A stretch of DNA of 64,000 nt, from contig CAZVQW010000006.1 in assembly GCA_964629475.1 (NCBI GenBank), forward strand, positions 1 through 64,000, given 5' to 3'. Below are positions 27,377 to 36,514 of the stretch, one piece after another. Each line of letters opens with the position of its first letter. Within the stretch, counting starts at the first letter, position 1. The notes under the pieces were generated by a model. The model did not search any database and was not told where the DNA came from. It saw only the letters and a list, made by a program, of their open reading frames with translations. Made by a program: the position numbers and the translations under genes. This DNA is from SMWD01 sp964629475. Lineage in GTDB: Bacteria > Pseudomonadota > Gammaproteobacteria > Steroidobacterales > GCA-2729495.

Positions 27377-28057
27377 TTATTGCGTCCTTTCGCTGAGCTG
27401 ACCGTCGCTGATATCGACGACCCGATCAGCCGTATCGAGAATGCCACGTTCGTGCGTAACCATCAGTGTTGCCACGTTATATTCGTGGCACTCACGGACC
27501 AGCAATTCGACGATTTGCTTACCCCTGTTCTGGTCCAGCATCGAGGTGGGCTCATCGACGAGTAACAGCATTGGATTCGTCATGAAAGCACGCGCGATAC
27601 CGACACGTTGACGCTCGCCGCCGGACAATTCGTGCGGCCGGCGATTGAGACGATTCGACATGCCTACCTCATCGAGCAGTTTTGTCGCACGTTCACGATC
27701 GGACTTACCTGCTCGCTTGCCGCGCATATGCACGAGCAACAACAACTGGTCGAGTGCCGTCAGCGACGACACCAAATTCGATTGCTGGAACACGAAGCCG
27801 ATCTGCTGTTGCCGGATACGCGTCAGCGCCGCTCTCGAAGCCCCCGTAATTTCCGTATCATCGATCCAGATCTTGCCGCTCGTTGGAGTCTGTAGCCCGC
27901 CGCAAACCGCCAGCAGGCTCGACTTACCGGCGCCGGACGGTCCGAGTACGGCCATCAATTGGCCAGGCTGCAATTCCATGCTGACATTATCGAGCGCCTT
28001 GACCTGTTCGTCACCGTCACCGAAGACCAATGACACATATTCAATTTTCAGACTCAT
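27377..28057 (-). CDS. ABC transporter ATPase, LolD/MacB type
   Basis: 226 residues with Walker A GPSGAGKSS, Q-loop FVFQQSNLVSSLTALDQLLL, signature LSGGERQRVGIARA, Walker B LLLVDEPTSMLD and H-loop MVTHERG. The sequence belongs to the MacB/LolD/FtsE group that works with FtsX-type permeases. The permease gene lies 42 bases upstream on the same strand. These transporters are mechanotransmitters that act on periplasmic substrates or lipoproteins; no outer-membrane or membrane-fusion partner gene is adjacent. Confidence 0.93.
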   Translation of the reverse strand: MSLKIEYVSLVFGDGDEQVKALDNVSMELQPGQLMAVLGPSGAGKSSLLAVCGGLQTPTSGKIWIDDTEITGASRAALTRIRQQQIGFVFQQSNLVSSLTALDQLLLLVHMRGKRAGKSDRERATKLLDEVGMSNRLNRRPHELSGGERQRVGIARAFMTNPMLLLVDEPTSMLDQNRGKQIVELLVRECHEYNVATLMVTHERGILDTADRVVDISDGQLSERTQ

Positions 28058-28099
28058 ATATTTTTCCTGCCGGTGTTATCTGTCGCACCGGTCACGACA

Positions 28100-29233
28100 C
28101 TAGCGATCGCGACCCAGGGCGATGATAGGATCGACTTTTGTAATCCGCCGTATCGACATGGTTGCGCCGAAAATTCCGGCGACCAGCAGCATGATGATCG
28201 AAGTCGTGATCGTCGTCCTTTCGAGCATGAATGGAAGCTCCGTATCCTTGATAGACTGATAGAACCAGAACATGCCCACCAAACCGACCAGCGTACCGAC
28301 GATAATTACCAGCAGCGCCTGACCGAGCGCATCTTTCAAGACGTAAGCATTCGATGCGCCGAGCGCCTTGATCAGGCCGATCTCTTTCGTTCGCTGGATC
28401 GTCCAAATCGAGAAGAACGCACCGATGACGACGGCCGAGATCACGAACAGCAGGGACTGAATCATCTGTACGGACTGGACTTCCGATTTATACCCGGTCG
28501 ACGCAGCAAAGTAGCCGTTGCGATCGAACGTCAGCGTCTCGTTCTCGTTGTCTAGCGCCGCGATGTCCACACCTTCCTCGAGTTGCAGTAACACGATACT
28601 GACGAAGTCGAACACGATATCCGGCAACTGTTCGCCGGGCGGCGGTCCGCCCGGAGGGCCGTAAGTCGCTTCCTGCCATTTTCGTAACGGCGCATAAATG
28701 ACCGGAAGGTGACCGATGTTACGGCTCTCGTTCAGGATCCCGACCACCTTGAGTTCGGTCAGCACGCGATCTAGGATGATCGTATCGCCCACTGTCACAC
28801 CGTCATCGAGCAGATCGCGCGTAATGACCACGCCGTTCTCAACGGTTCCGAGTGGCTCGCCCTCGGTGACGGACGGTTCGATGACCGAACCCGGTACGAT
28901 ACCCCACAGGGCTATCTCAAGCGGCTTGTCATCCTCGGTCCGGGCGTTAAACACCGTATGACCCATGGGCTCGGAGTGCAGGACACCCTCCTGCCCTTCC
29001 CAGCCTTCCCACATGTAGCGCTCGACCATCGTGTTGCGATAACCCGGATGGTCCGTGCCTTCGAACGCGATGTGCGTAGCCGGCAATGCCATCAGGCCGG
29101 AAATATTGGCCTTGACCAGACCGGCCGACAGGCCGCTGAGCGTGATAACGAGAAATGCGACGAGCGCGACGACGCTGCCCATCAGTAAAAAACGGCCCTT
29201 GGCGAATTTCAGATCACGAGTGGCTACAAACAT
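28100..29233 (-). CDS. FtsX-type ABC transporter permease
   Basis: 377 residues. Membrane segment one (LLMGSVVALVAFLVITLSGLSAGLV) is followed by a large periplasmic domain of about 200 residues and a C-terminal FtsX block with three segments (IQSLLFVISAVVIGAFFSIWTIQRTKEIGLIKALGASNAYVLKD, then ALLVIIVGTLVGLVGMFWF and ITTSIIMLLVAGIFGATMSIRRITKVDPIIAL). The RTKEIGLIKALGAS coupling helix is diagnostic. First gene of the left-arm operon (permease, ATPase, TetR, CbiX-like, OsmC), divergent from the membrane-anchored hydrolase. Confidence 0.92.
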   Translation of the reverse strand: MFVATRDLKFAKGRFLLMGSVVALVAFLVITLSGLSAGLVKANISGLMALPATHIAFEGTDHPGYRNTMVERYMWEGWEGQEGVLHSEPMGHTVFNARTEDDKPLEIALWGIVPGSVIEPSVTEGEPLGTVENGVVITRDLLDDGVTVGDTIILDRVLTELKVVGILNESRNIGHLPVIYAPLRKWQEATYGPPGGPPPGEQLPDIVFDFVSIVLLQLEEGVDIAALDNENETLTFDRNGYFAASTGYKSEVQSVQMIQSLLFVISAVVIGAFFSIWTIQRTKEIGLIKALGASNAYVLKDALGQALLVIIVGTLVGLVGMFWFYQSIKDTELPFMLERTTITTSIIMLLVAGIFGATMSIRRITKVDPIIALGRDR

Positions 29234-29245
29234 GCCTCAATCTCT

Positions 29246-29264
29246 TGTCGACTAGCTGTCGACA
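29246..29264. promoter_or_regulatory. Candidate operator between permease and hydrolase genes
   Basis: Inverted repeat TGTCGAC-TAGCT-GTCGACA, two seven-base arms with a five-base spacer, 13 bases upstream of the permease start in the divergent intergenic region. Size and symmetry suit a TetR dimer; the regulator in the downstream operon is the obvious candidate. Not found by comparison with a known site. Confidence 0.5.
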
Positions 29265-29420
29265 TCCTGCCGTTTTTATCGACACTGCGTCAATAACAGC
29301 TTTAAATTTACTTTAAGGTATCCGACAGACGGCCGGTGCATGATGCTACCTTCACAGATCAGCCCGTTTCAGCTTCCACCGAAATGTGCAGAATAGCCTC
29401 TCCGACAATAAGGACAATCC

Positions 29421-30407
29421 ATGAAGTATCTGCGCATCCTCGGATATACGATCGTGATGATTGCCGTCGCGGCGGTGATCGGACTTTCTATTGCCCTGTG
29501 GGCTTACCGCGATATTCCGGCCGAACGCCTCGAAACAAAGTACGCCAGCCGTGCATCGCGTTTCATCAACATCGACGGCGCACGGATTCATTACCGCGAC
29601 GAGGGCGAAGGCCCTGCCGTACTCCTGCTGCACGCCAACTTCGGCAACCTGATCGGCTGGGATCCATGGGTCGAGGCTCTGAAGGACAGCTACCGTGTCG
29701 TGCGCATGGATTTCACGAGTCACGGACTGACCGGCCCGGACCCGAGCGGTGACTATACCCAGGCACGCACGCTCGAACTGACCGAGAAATTCATCAACGC
29801 AATGGATCTGGACAAGTTTTCCATTGCCGGCACATCGATGGGTGGTACGATCGCGATTCATTTCACGCACAAATACCCGGAGCGGGTCGACAGCCTGATC
29901 CTGTTGAATCCGGGTTCACTCGAAGGCAAAGAACGAACCGAGAACGGTCGCGATCAGGTCCCGGATGCGGCTTATCTGCTCAAGTACATCTTGCCGCGCG
30001 CACTGCCGAAGTTCATGCTCGAATCCGGTTTTGGTGACAAAGAAAAACTGACCGATGAACTCATCAATCGCTGGTACGACATGTGGATGCGTGAAGGTCA
30101 GCGCGAGGCTCAACTCGATCGCCTGAAACAGTACAAAGCGGGCGCGATCGAGGACATCATCCGTGCACTGCAGCCGCGAACATTGTTGCTTTGGGGCGAA
30201 GCAAATACAACGGCCGACTTCGCACAGGCCCGGGAATTTCAGGAACTGCTCGAAAGTGTGGAATCACTGAAATTTATCTCTTATCCGGGCGTCGGGCATA
30301 TGGCCGTGCAGGAAGCCGGACAGCAAACCGGCCGTGATGTACGCACCTTTCTCGATCAGGCCCGGCAAACTGACAGCAAAACTGCAAACCCAGATACTCT
30401 GAATTAG
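29421..30407 (+). CDS. Membrane-anchored alpha/beta hydrolase
   Basis: 328 residues. An N-terminal membrane segment (LGYTIVMIAVAAVIGLSIALWAY) anchors an alpha/beta hydrolase domain on the periplasmic side. The nucleophile elbow is GTSMGG, the oxyanion region LLLHANFGNLIGWDPW, and the histidine is in YPGVGHMAVQE. The usual acid position after strand 7 reads LLLWGEANTTADF, with Asn where WGExD is common, so the acid is either the later Asp or absent. Substrate unknown. Divergent from the permease operon and 187 bases from it; the cluster has a second hydrolase at 36515. Confidence 0.87.
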   Translation: MKYLRILGYTIVMIAVAAVIGLSIALWAYRDIPAERLETKYASRASRFINIDGARIHYRDEGEGPAVLLLHANFGNLIGWDPWVEALKDSYRVVRMDFTSHGLTGPDPSGDYTQARTLELTEKFINAMDLDKFSIAGTSMGGTIAIHFTHKYPERVDSLILLNPGSLEGKERTENGRDQVPDAAYLLKYILPRALPKFMLESGFGDKEKLTDELINRWYDMWMREGQREAQLDRLKQYKAGAIEDIIRALQPRTLLLWGEANTTADFAQAREFQELLESVESLKFISYPGVGHMAVQEAGQQTGRDVRTFLDQARQTDSKTANPDTLN

Positions 30408-30437
30408 CTGTTACGGCCGTCGCGCCGGCACTACTCC

Positions 30438-31100
30438 CTATGCCTTACTTTCTGCCCCAATAACAGCATCAATCATCGCTTCGATCTTCACCATCAGCAC
30501 ATCCCACTGCTGTTCCTGACCAAGATTCGCACCCATATACCATGGTGCCTTAACAGCGCGGATTGCCAGGAAACTTGCCGCCCCCATCAGGATACGCACC
30601 AGGTCACTATATTCGCTTAACACCGGGTTATTTTCGAAAATCTCGAGGTGCTCCCGGCCGAGTTGTTTGCGTATCTCGTTCAACGCTTCGGAAATCGGCG
30701 ACGGACTCATGAACTGCTCGGCAAGAATCTCGACCCGCAGCGGCTCTTCGCGCAATGCGTTTGCATGAAACAGAATTAACCGCTTGAGTAATGCGGGGGC
30801 ATCGCGTGGATCGCGATTAACCGGGGTATCATGAAACTCCGACAGGTCCGGCCAGATATTTTTCTTTTCACCCCAGGCGGCCACGAGCCCGGGCAGGCCG
30901 TTAAAATATCGATACAACAAAGCCTTGCCGATACCGGCCTCCTTGATGACCTCGTTGACACCGACGTTGCGCAACCCGCTGCGCTGCACGACGCGGCCAA
31001 ATGCATCGATCAACGCAGCCTCTGTGGCCTCACGCTTCAGGCGTCCCTTGCCCTTGCCTGGATTCTTTGCCGAGTCTTTGGTGGCTGCCACTTCCGGCAT
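30438..31100 (-). CDS. TetR-family regulator, right arm
   Basis: 220 residues. After a basic N-terminal stretch the helix-turn-helix reads AALIDAFGRVVQRSGLRNVGVNEVIKEAGIGKALLYRYFNGLPGLV. It is divergent from the ABC-2 exporter genes, and the intergenic region contains a TGACC/GGTCA inverted repeat typical of TetR operators, so repression of both directions is likely. The inducer is unknown. Confidence 0.92.
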   Translation of the reverse strand: MPEVAATKDSAKNPGKGKGRLKREATEAALIDAFGRVVQRSGLRNVGVNEVIKEAGIGKALLYRYFNGLPGLVAAWGEKKNIWPDLSEFHDTPVNRDPRDAPALLKRLILFHANALREEPLRVEILAEQFMSPSPISEALNEIRKQLGREHLEIFENNPVLSEYSDLVRILMGAASFLAIRAVKAPWYMGANLGQEQQWDVLMVKIEAMIDAVIGAESKA

Positions 31101-31158
31101 AGGATGGTCCTCAAAACGAAAGTTGTTGACGTTTACCAGAGGCCTAGTATATATTTTG

Positions 31159-31172
31159 TGACCAGTCGGTCA
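31159..31172. promoter_or_regulatory. TetR-type operator between tetR and the ABC-2 exporter
   Basis: TGACC-AGTC-GGTCA, a perfect five-base inverted repeat with a four-base spacer, in the 166-base gap between divergent genes and next to the AT-rich stretch AGTATATATTTTG. The half-sites match the common TetR-family pattern of TTGACC/GGTCAA. Confidence 0.65.
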
Positions 31173-31231
31173 ACTATGTTGTGCCGATGCCGCAATAACC
31201 ACCAATGACCACAAACATATTCAACGCTCAG

Positions 31232-31245
31232 GCTCAGGCCTGAGC
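31232..31245. promoter_or_regulatory. 14-bp perfect palindrome in the exporter leader
   Basis: GCTCAGGCCTGAGC, fully self-complementary, lies 21 bases ahead of the GTG start of the ATPase gene and just before its GGAGA. It may be a second operator or a leader hairpin that limits translation. Confidence 0.4.
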
Positions 31246-31266
31246 TTGCCAATCTGGAGAACCTCT

Positions 31267-31989
31267 GTGCTCGAAGCGAAACAACTGAAAAAGACCTTTG
31301 GGGATTACGACGCCCTGAAGGGACTGGATCTGAAGGTCAACCCCGGTGATATCTATTGCCTGCTCGGTGCCAACGGTGCCGGTAAAACCACGACGATTAA
31401 CCTGTTTCTGAACTTCATCACTCCGACCGCCGGCACGGCCGAAGTCTGTGGCATCGATGTCACACGCGAATCGCTCGAAACAAAAAAACTGCTGGCCTAC
31501 ATTCCCGAACAGGTCATGCTCTATGGAAATCTGACCGCCCTGGAAAACCTGCGTTACTTTGCACAACTCGGCGGTCATGATTACAGCGAAGCCGAGTACA
31601 AGGCATTTCTGGATCGTTGCGGATTGCAGAGCGGATCGTATACCCAGCGTGTGAACCAGTTTTCCAAAGGCATGCGCCAGAAAGTCGGCGTAGCAATTGC
31701 ACTGGCCAAACAGGCCAAAGCATTGCTACTCGACGAGCCGACATCCGGCCTTGACCCGAAAGCCAGTAACGAATTCTCGGCACTGCTGATTCAGCTCAAG
31801 AATGACGATGCGTCGATTTTAATGGCGACACATGATCTGTTTCGGGCCAAGGAAACCGGCACGCGTATCGGCATCATGCGCGAAGGCCGAATGATGCAGG
31901 AACTGGGCACCGAGGATGTGTCCCATGCCGACATCGAACGAATTTACCTCGAACACATGCACGGCGATGCCGGCAAGTTTGCCGCCTGA
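31267..31989 (+). CDS. ABC-2 exporter ATPase
   Basis: 240 residues from the GTG at 31267, preceded by GGAGA; a TTG at 31246 is in frame but has no ribosome-binding site and would include the palindrome. Walker A is GANGAGKTT, signature FSKGMRQKVGVAIALA, Walker B ALLLDEPTSGLD and H-loop MATHDLFRAKE, the pattern of multidrug or NatA-like export ATPases. It starts a run of five same-strand genes: ATPase, permease, permease, ferrochelatase-like, dehalogenase-like. Confidence 0.94.
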   Translation: MLEAKQLKKTFGDYDALKGLDLKVNPGDIYCLLGANGAGKTTTINLFLNFITPTAGTAEVCGIDVTRESLETKKLLAYIPEQVMLYGNLTALENLRYFAQLGGHDYSEAEYKAFLDRCGLQSGSYTQRVNQFSKGMRQKVGVAIALAKQAKALLLDEPTSGLDPKASNEFSALLIQLKNDDASILMATHDLFRAKETGTRIGIMREGRMMQELGTEDVSHADIERIYLEHMHGDAGKFAA

Positions 31990-32015
31990 CCGCAGACTCA
32001 AACGAGAGAAAACAA

Positions 32016-33458
32016 ATGATTACTTCGATTGCCCGCAAGGAATTCGCCGAGATCGTACGTGACGGTCGCTTCAAGTGGACCGCAGCGATCATGGTGCTGC
32101 TGCTGCTCACGGCCATGATGGCGGGCTACCAGAAATACACCACTGCCGTTCGCATTCAGCAGGCCGCACAGGCAGGTACCAACGAGCAATGGCTGGATCA
32201 GGGCGACAAGAATCCACACTCCGCCGCACACTATGGTAACTATGCATTCAAGCCAGCAGGTCCGCTATCGTACTTCGACAACGGCATCAGCAACTACACC
32301 GGCACGGCTGTATTCATGGAGGCGCATAAGCAGAACTTCGCGATCGGCCGGCCCGCGTCGGACCAGAGCGCAATAGCCCGCTTCGGCGACCTGTCCGGTG
32401 CCAGCATCCTGCAATTACTGTTGCCGCTGTTGATCATCTTCCTGGGCTTCACGGCCTTTTCGGGCGAACGTGAGAGCGGCACGCTCCGGCAGGTCATGAG
32501 CATGGGCGTCACGAACCGGCAATTGTTGTGGGGCAAGGCGCTCGGTATAGGCACCGCAGTCCTGATCGTGGTCGTACCGTGCATTCTCATCGGCGCGCTG
32601 GCGCTGTCACTGGCCGAGTCGATCGATCATGCCGACAGCATGGGTACACGCCTCGTAACGATGTCGATCGCCTACCTGATGTACGCCGGTATTTTCCTGT
32701 TCCTGACCCTCGCCGTATCGGCGCTAACCAGGCATGCGCGCACAACGTTGATGATCCTGGTCGGCTTCTGGGCTTTCACGGGCTTCCTGATGCCGAAAGC
32801 GGCCAGCGAGATGTCGAAGTTTATGGAGCCGACACCGGCCTTCGGCAAGTGGATGGCGGACATGCGTGCGCACCAGAGACGTGGCTTCGATGGCGTCCCA
32901 CCGTTCGTTAAATTTGCCAAATACACGAAGGAAGTATTCAAGGAGTACGGCGTCGACAACGTAGCCGACCTGCCGATGTATTTCGTTGCCGTGCGACTGC
33001 AGAAACTAGAGGAGTATGACTACCCGGTCTTCGACCAGCACTACGGCATGATTCGTGACGCATACGCAGCGCAACGCAAGGTACAGGATCGGTTCGGGCT
33101 GTTCGCCCCGACGCTGCCTCTGCGCTCGATCTCAATGGCGCTATCGGGCACGGATCTGATTCAGCACGTCAAGTTCATGAGCGATGCAGAGACCTACCGT
33201 CGCAACATGGTCGTCAAGATGAACGATTACCTGGCGAAGGCGGCCGTCGACCTGAATGCAACGTCCAGTTCGAGTAATTACATGCGGGCCGACGAAGAAG
33301 TTTTTGCCATTGTGCCGCCGTTTGAGTTCGAGCCGCCTGAACTTGCGGCAATGATAGCCGAACATCGCAACAACTTTATCCTGCTGGCCCTGTGGCTGGC
33401 CGCAGTCATTGGCCTGGCCGTCGTCGCCGCCAACCGTATCAGCCTGGAGAGAAGCTGA
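32016..33458 (+). CDS. ABC-2 exporter permease 1 (DUF3526-like)
   Basis: 480 residues. One membrane segment at the N terminus (FKWTAAIMVLLLLTAMMAG), a periplasmic loop, a block of five segments (ILQLLLPLLIIFLGFTAFSGERESGTLRQVMSMGV, ALGIGTAVLIVVVPCILIGALAL, IAYLMYAGIFLFLTLAVSAL, TLMILVGFWAFTGFLMP), a second large periplasmic domain of about 200 residues, and a last segment ILLALWLAAVIGLAVVA. The SGERESGTLRQVMSMG motif is the ABC-2 coupling region. The stop overlaps the next start by one base. Confidence 0.9.
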   Translation: MITSIARKEFAEIVRDGRFKWTAAIMVLLLLTAMMAGYQKYTTAVRIQQAAQAGTNEQWLDQGDKNPHSAAHYGNYAFKPAGPLSYFDNGISNYTGTAVFMEAHKQNFAIGRPASDQSAIARFGDLSGASILQLLLPLLIIFLGFTAFSGERESGTLRQVMSMGVTNRQLLWGKALGIGTAVLIVVVPCILIGALALSLAESIDHADSMGTRLVTMSIAYLMYAGIFLFLTLAVSALTRHARTTLMILVGFWAFTGFLMPKAASEMSKFMEPTPAFGKWMADMRAHQRRGFDGVPPFVKFAKYTKEVFKEYGVDNVADLPMYFVAVRLQKLEEYDYPVFDQHYGMIRDAYAAQRKVQDRFGLFAPTLPLRSISMALSGTDLIQHVKFMSDAETYRRNMVVKMNDYLAKAAVDLNATSSSSNYMRADEEVFAIVPPFEFEPPELAAMIAEHRNNFILLALWLAAVIGLAVVAANRISLERS

Positions 33459-34936
33459 TGTTGAAACTGATTATTTCCCATGAAGCCCGCCAGATCATGC
33501 GCACCAGTGCACTATGGTCGATACTGGCATTACTGGTAGCCGCGATTGTCTTCGCAGCCTGGTCCGGCGGCCGATCGATCGATCGGCAGGTAGAAGGCGC
33601 GCAGGCGGCAACAGCCTACGAGGATGGCATGCGTAACCATATGCGCGCGGATACCGAAAAATACCTCGCGCAGGTTCAGGCCAGCGGCGGCGAGTACCAG
33701 TTTGCAGCCGTGCGTCATTCTCCGGGCAGTGGGCCACCGCAGGGTACGAATGCCGGTGCGGTCGGTGCAGAGACATCGAAATATGTCACGCTGCCACCAA
33801 CCGGTCTGGCCGCATTGTCAGTCGGCCAGAGTGATATTCAGCTGAACTACCTGCCCGTTTCGATGGCAACGACGCTGGACGTCACAAAGAATCTCGAACT
33901 CGAAAATCCCGTCAACCTGGCTGTCGGCAGCTTCGACATTGCATTTGTCGTGATCTTCCTGTTGCCGATATTCATCCTCGCGATGAGCTATGACCTATTA
34001 TCGAGTGAGAAGGAACGCGGCACACTGGCAATGATCCTCGCCCATCCGATCTCGATCCGCGAACTGATGGCATCGAAGATCATCTCGCGCGCAGCCGTCA
34101 TGCTGGCCACCGTCCTCGGCTTCGGTGTCATAGCACTACTGACCGTTGGTACCGGACTCGACACCGCGGACACCTGGACTCGCTTCGGCCTGTGGATGAT
34201 CGCAACCCTGCTGTATTCAGCGTTCTGGTTCGCACTGGCGGTACTCGTCAATGTCTATGGCAAGAACTCGGCGTCGAACGGCACGATACTGGCAGGTATC
34301 TGGCTGATCCTCGTGGTTATCGTGCCACAGATGGTCAGCATGCTCGCGACGACGATCTACCCGGCACCGTCGCGCATGGAGCTGACGATCGCCTCACGCG
34401 AGGCGCAGACCGCTGCTGAAAAGAACATCATGGCAAAGCTCGACGAGTACTACTATGACCATCTGGAAATCATTCCGGAAGGTGACCAGAAAGCCATGGA
34501 CTTTCTGACGCTGTCTCAGGCCAATAACAACTCGATCGAAAAGGCCCTTCGCCCGCTGTACGACGAGTTTCAGAACCAACTGAACAAGCAGGAAACTCTG
34601 GTACAACGCTTCCAATACCTGTCGCCGGCGATCATGATGCAACTCGCCCTGAACGAGGTCTCGGGCACCAGTGCAGATCGCTATGAGCACTTCCTGCATC
34701 AGGTCTATGCCTATCACGATGAGTGGAAGGAGTATTTCAGCACGAAGTTTCTGCAGCGCTACCCGCTGAAACCCGCCGACTATGATGAATTCCCGAACTT
34801 TGAGTACGAAGAACAACCATTCGGGGTCGTCATGATGCGGCTCATTCCATCGCTGCTCGGCATGCTGATCCTGTTCCTCGGCGTCATGCTCGTACCGTTT
34901 GTGGCGCTACGCAAATACCAGGTGGCGGCCCGCTAA
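33458..34936 (+). CDS. ABC-2 exporter permease 2 (DUF3526-like)
   Basis: 492 residues from the ATG at 33458, which overlaps the previous stop (TGATG) and gives the paralogous N terminus LKLIISHEARQIMRTSALWSILALL. The topology is the same as permease 1, with the coupling motif SSEKERGTLAMILAHPI and a periplasmic insertion of about 150 residues before the final segment. The two permeases probably form a heterodimer with the ATPase. The substrate cannot be read from sequence. The following gene starts one base after the stop codon. Confidence 0.91.
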   Translation: MLKLIISHEARQIMRTSALWSILALLVAAIVFAAWSGGRSIDRQVEGAQAATAYEDGMRNHMRADTEKYLAQVQASGGEYQFAAVRHSPGSGPPQGTNAGAVGAETSKYVTLPPTGLAALSVGQSDIQLNYLPVSMATTLDVTKNLELENPVNLAVGSFDIAFVVIFLLPIFILAMSYDLLSSEKERGTLAMILAHPISIRELMASKIISRAAVMLATVLGFGVIALLTVGTGLDTADTWTRFGLWMIATLLYSAFWFALAVLVNVYGKNSASNGTILAGIWLILVVIVPQMVSMLATTIYPAPSRMELTIASREAQTAAEKNIMAKLDEYYYDHLEIIPEGDQKAMDFLTLSQANNNSIEKALRPLYDEFQNQLNKQETLVQRFQYLSPAIMMQLALNEVSGTSADRYEHFLHQVYAYHDEWKEYFSTKFLQRYPLKPADYDEFPNFEYEEQPFGVVMMRLIPSLLGMLILFLGVMLVPFVALRKYQVAAR

Positions 34937-34937
34937 A

Positions 34938-36428
34938 ATGAAAACGATCATGCGTCTACTTAAATATCTGGCAGTACTCATCGTCGTTATCATCGCCGGC
35001 GGTTACGGCACGTTCAAGTATGTCAATCGAATACCCGCACAACTCGTAGAACCGAATTATTTCACGTACTACAAGAATCAGGATACGGTACCTGAAGGCA
35101 AGGTCGGACTGTTTATCACCCACCTGATCATGCCGGAAACGATGAGTGCAGTAGACTTCTACACACTCGCACTAAAACCGTTGCAATATATACCGTGGCC
35201 GATGCGAAACATGGCAGCGGCAGATCGTGGCGTGCAACTGATCGACCCGGACCGGTTCTATGAATTCGAGCCGTTCGTACCGAACAAGCTCGTCGATCCT
35301 TATGGCAACGACAAGGATCTGGACGGCGTACCCTATATCGACAAATATCACAGGGGAGAAATCGAGTGGGTACCGCCGCGCGAGAATTTTCATCTCGATC
35401 ACGGCTTTTTTCTGTTAACTTCGCGCCAGGGCGGCATGTCGACTGTCGCGGCAAAGCTTATCAACAAGGCTCGCCATTATTACTACACACCGGGAAAAGG
35501 CTCGTTGCAGGGCACGATTCCGCACGAACCCGGCATGAAGCTGATCGTCGACGGCGCAGTCGAGCGAATGCAGGAGAAATACGGGAAGCTGCCCTACCGC
35601 TGGGTTACGGCCGAGGATTTCGGTCGTGCGCGCGCAGCGCTGCACAGCCTGCTCGACGAAGGTGTCGATACCGTAATCCTGTCGGCACCCGCACCAGTCT
35701 ACTCCCATCATGAGGAGTTCAACGGCGGCTTCAAGCATGCGATGCACTATATCCACGAATGGGAAGAGAAAAACGGCAAACACATCAAGGTCATCATGAC
35801 ACCGCAACTCGGTGATTTTGATGTCATGCAACAGACGTGGGTCAACATGCTGCGAGACCGACTCGATAGACTGCCCGCCGGAGCCGACGTCAAGGTCGTC
35901 ATGTCTATTCACGGCATGCCATGGGACCGTACGCCGGAAGAGTCCTGGATCGAGCTGTCACCGCCTTATGTGAACGGTACACTTGCAGCCCTGCAGGAGA
36001 CACTCGAGAGCTATGATTTCGGTCGCACAGAAATCGTACAGAGCCAGGACCACTTCGCCGATCCATATAACAATCCGAACGGCACATATCTGTCTACAAA
36101 TACGGCATTCTGGGATAGCATCGAGGCAGACTTTGACTACGTTATCAATGTGCCGATCGAGTTTCTTGCCGAGAACACGGATACACTGTATTCACACGCG
36201 ATGTTCAATTTCGAACACTTCCCCACCTATGACCTATACGAACCTATCGACTATCCGGATCCGAGCGTGCCGTACACGCGCGAATTCAATGTCGAGGGCA
36301 CGAAAATCATCTACAACGGTGTCCCGGCCGGTGACTATAACAAGCCGGTCATCGAGGCCTACACGCAGGCCCTCGATGCGATCCTGTCACAGGGACTGAC
36401 GCCTCTGCCTGTCGCAGCAATTGATTGA
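34938..36428 (+). CDS. Membrane-anchored ferrochelatase-like protein
   Basis: 496 residues from the ATG one base after the permease stop. A single N-terminal membrane segment (LLKYLAVLIVVIIAGGYGTFKYV) places the rest outside the cytoplasm. Two chelatase-fold halves can be seen: KVGLFITHLIMPETM with DTVILSAPAPVYSHHEEFNGG, and VKVVMSIHGMPWDRTPEESWIE with FDYVINVPIEFLAENTDTLYSHAMF. The second half follows HemH, where HGLP carries the catalytic His and the ETLYEID strand the catalytic Glu; here IHGMP is kept and the Glu is Asp (NTDTLYSH). True ferrochelatases are cytosolic and about 320-370 residues. Tight coupling to the exporter implies a joint job, perhaps with a metal or tetrapyrrole, which is inference. 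Confidence 0.72.
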   Translation: MKTIMRLLKYLAVLIVVIIAGGYGTFKYVNRIPAQLVEPNYFTYYKNQDTVPEGKVGLFITHLIMPETMSAVDFYTLALKPLQYIPWPMRNMAAADRGVQLIDPDRFYEFEPFVPNKLVDPYGNDKDLDGVPYIDKYHRGEIEWVPPRENFHLDHGFFLLTSRQGGMSTVAAKLINKARHYYYTPGKGSLQGTIPHEPGMKLIVDGAVERMQEKYGKLPYRWVTAEDFGRARAALHSLLDEGVDTVILSAPAPVYSHHEEFNGGFKHAMHYIHEWEEKNGKHIKVIMTPQLGDFDVMQQTWVNMLRDRLDRLPAGADVKVVMSIHGMPWDRTPEESWIELSPPYVNGTLAALQETLESYDFGRTEIVQSQDHFADPYNNPNGTYLSTNTAFWDSIEADFDYVINVPIEFLAENTDTLYSHAMFNFEHFPTYDLYEPIDYPDPSVPYTREFNVEGTKIIYNGVPAGDYNKPVIEAYTQALDAILSQGLTPLPVAAID

Positions 36429-36514
36429 GCGCTCGCCATTCAGCCTGTTATAAAACCAATGGAGCCGACTAATGATACCTGTGCAGTGACGCTGCCACTG
36501 ACACAATAATCAGA

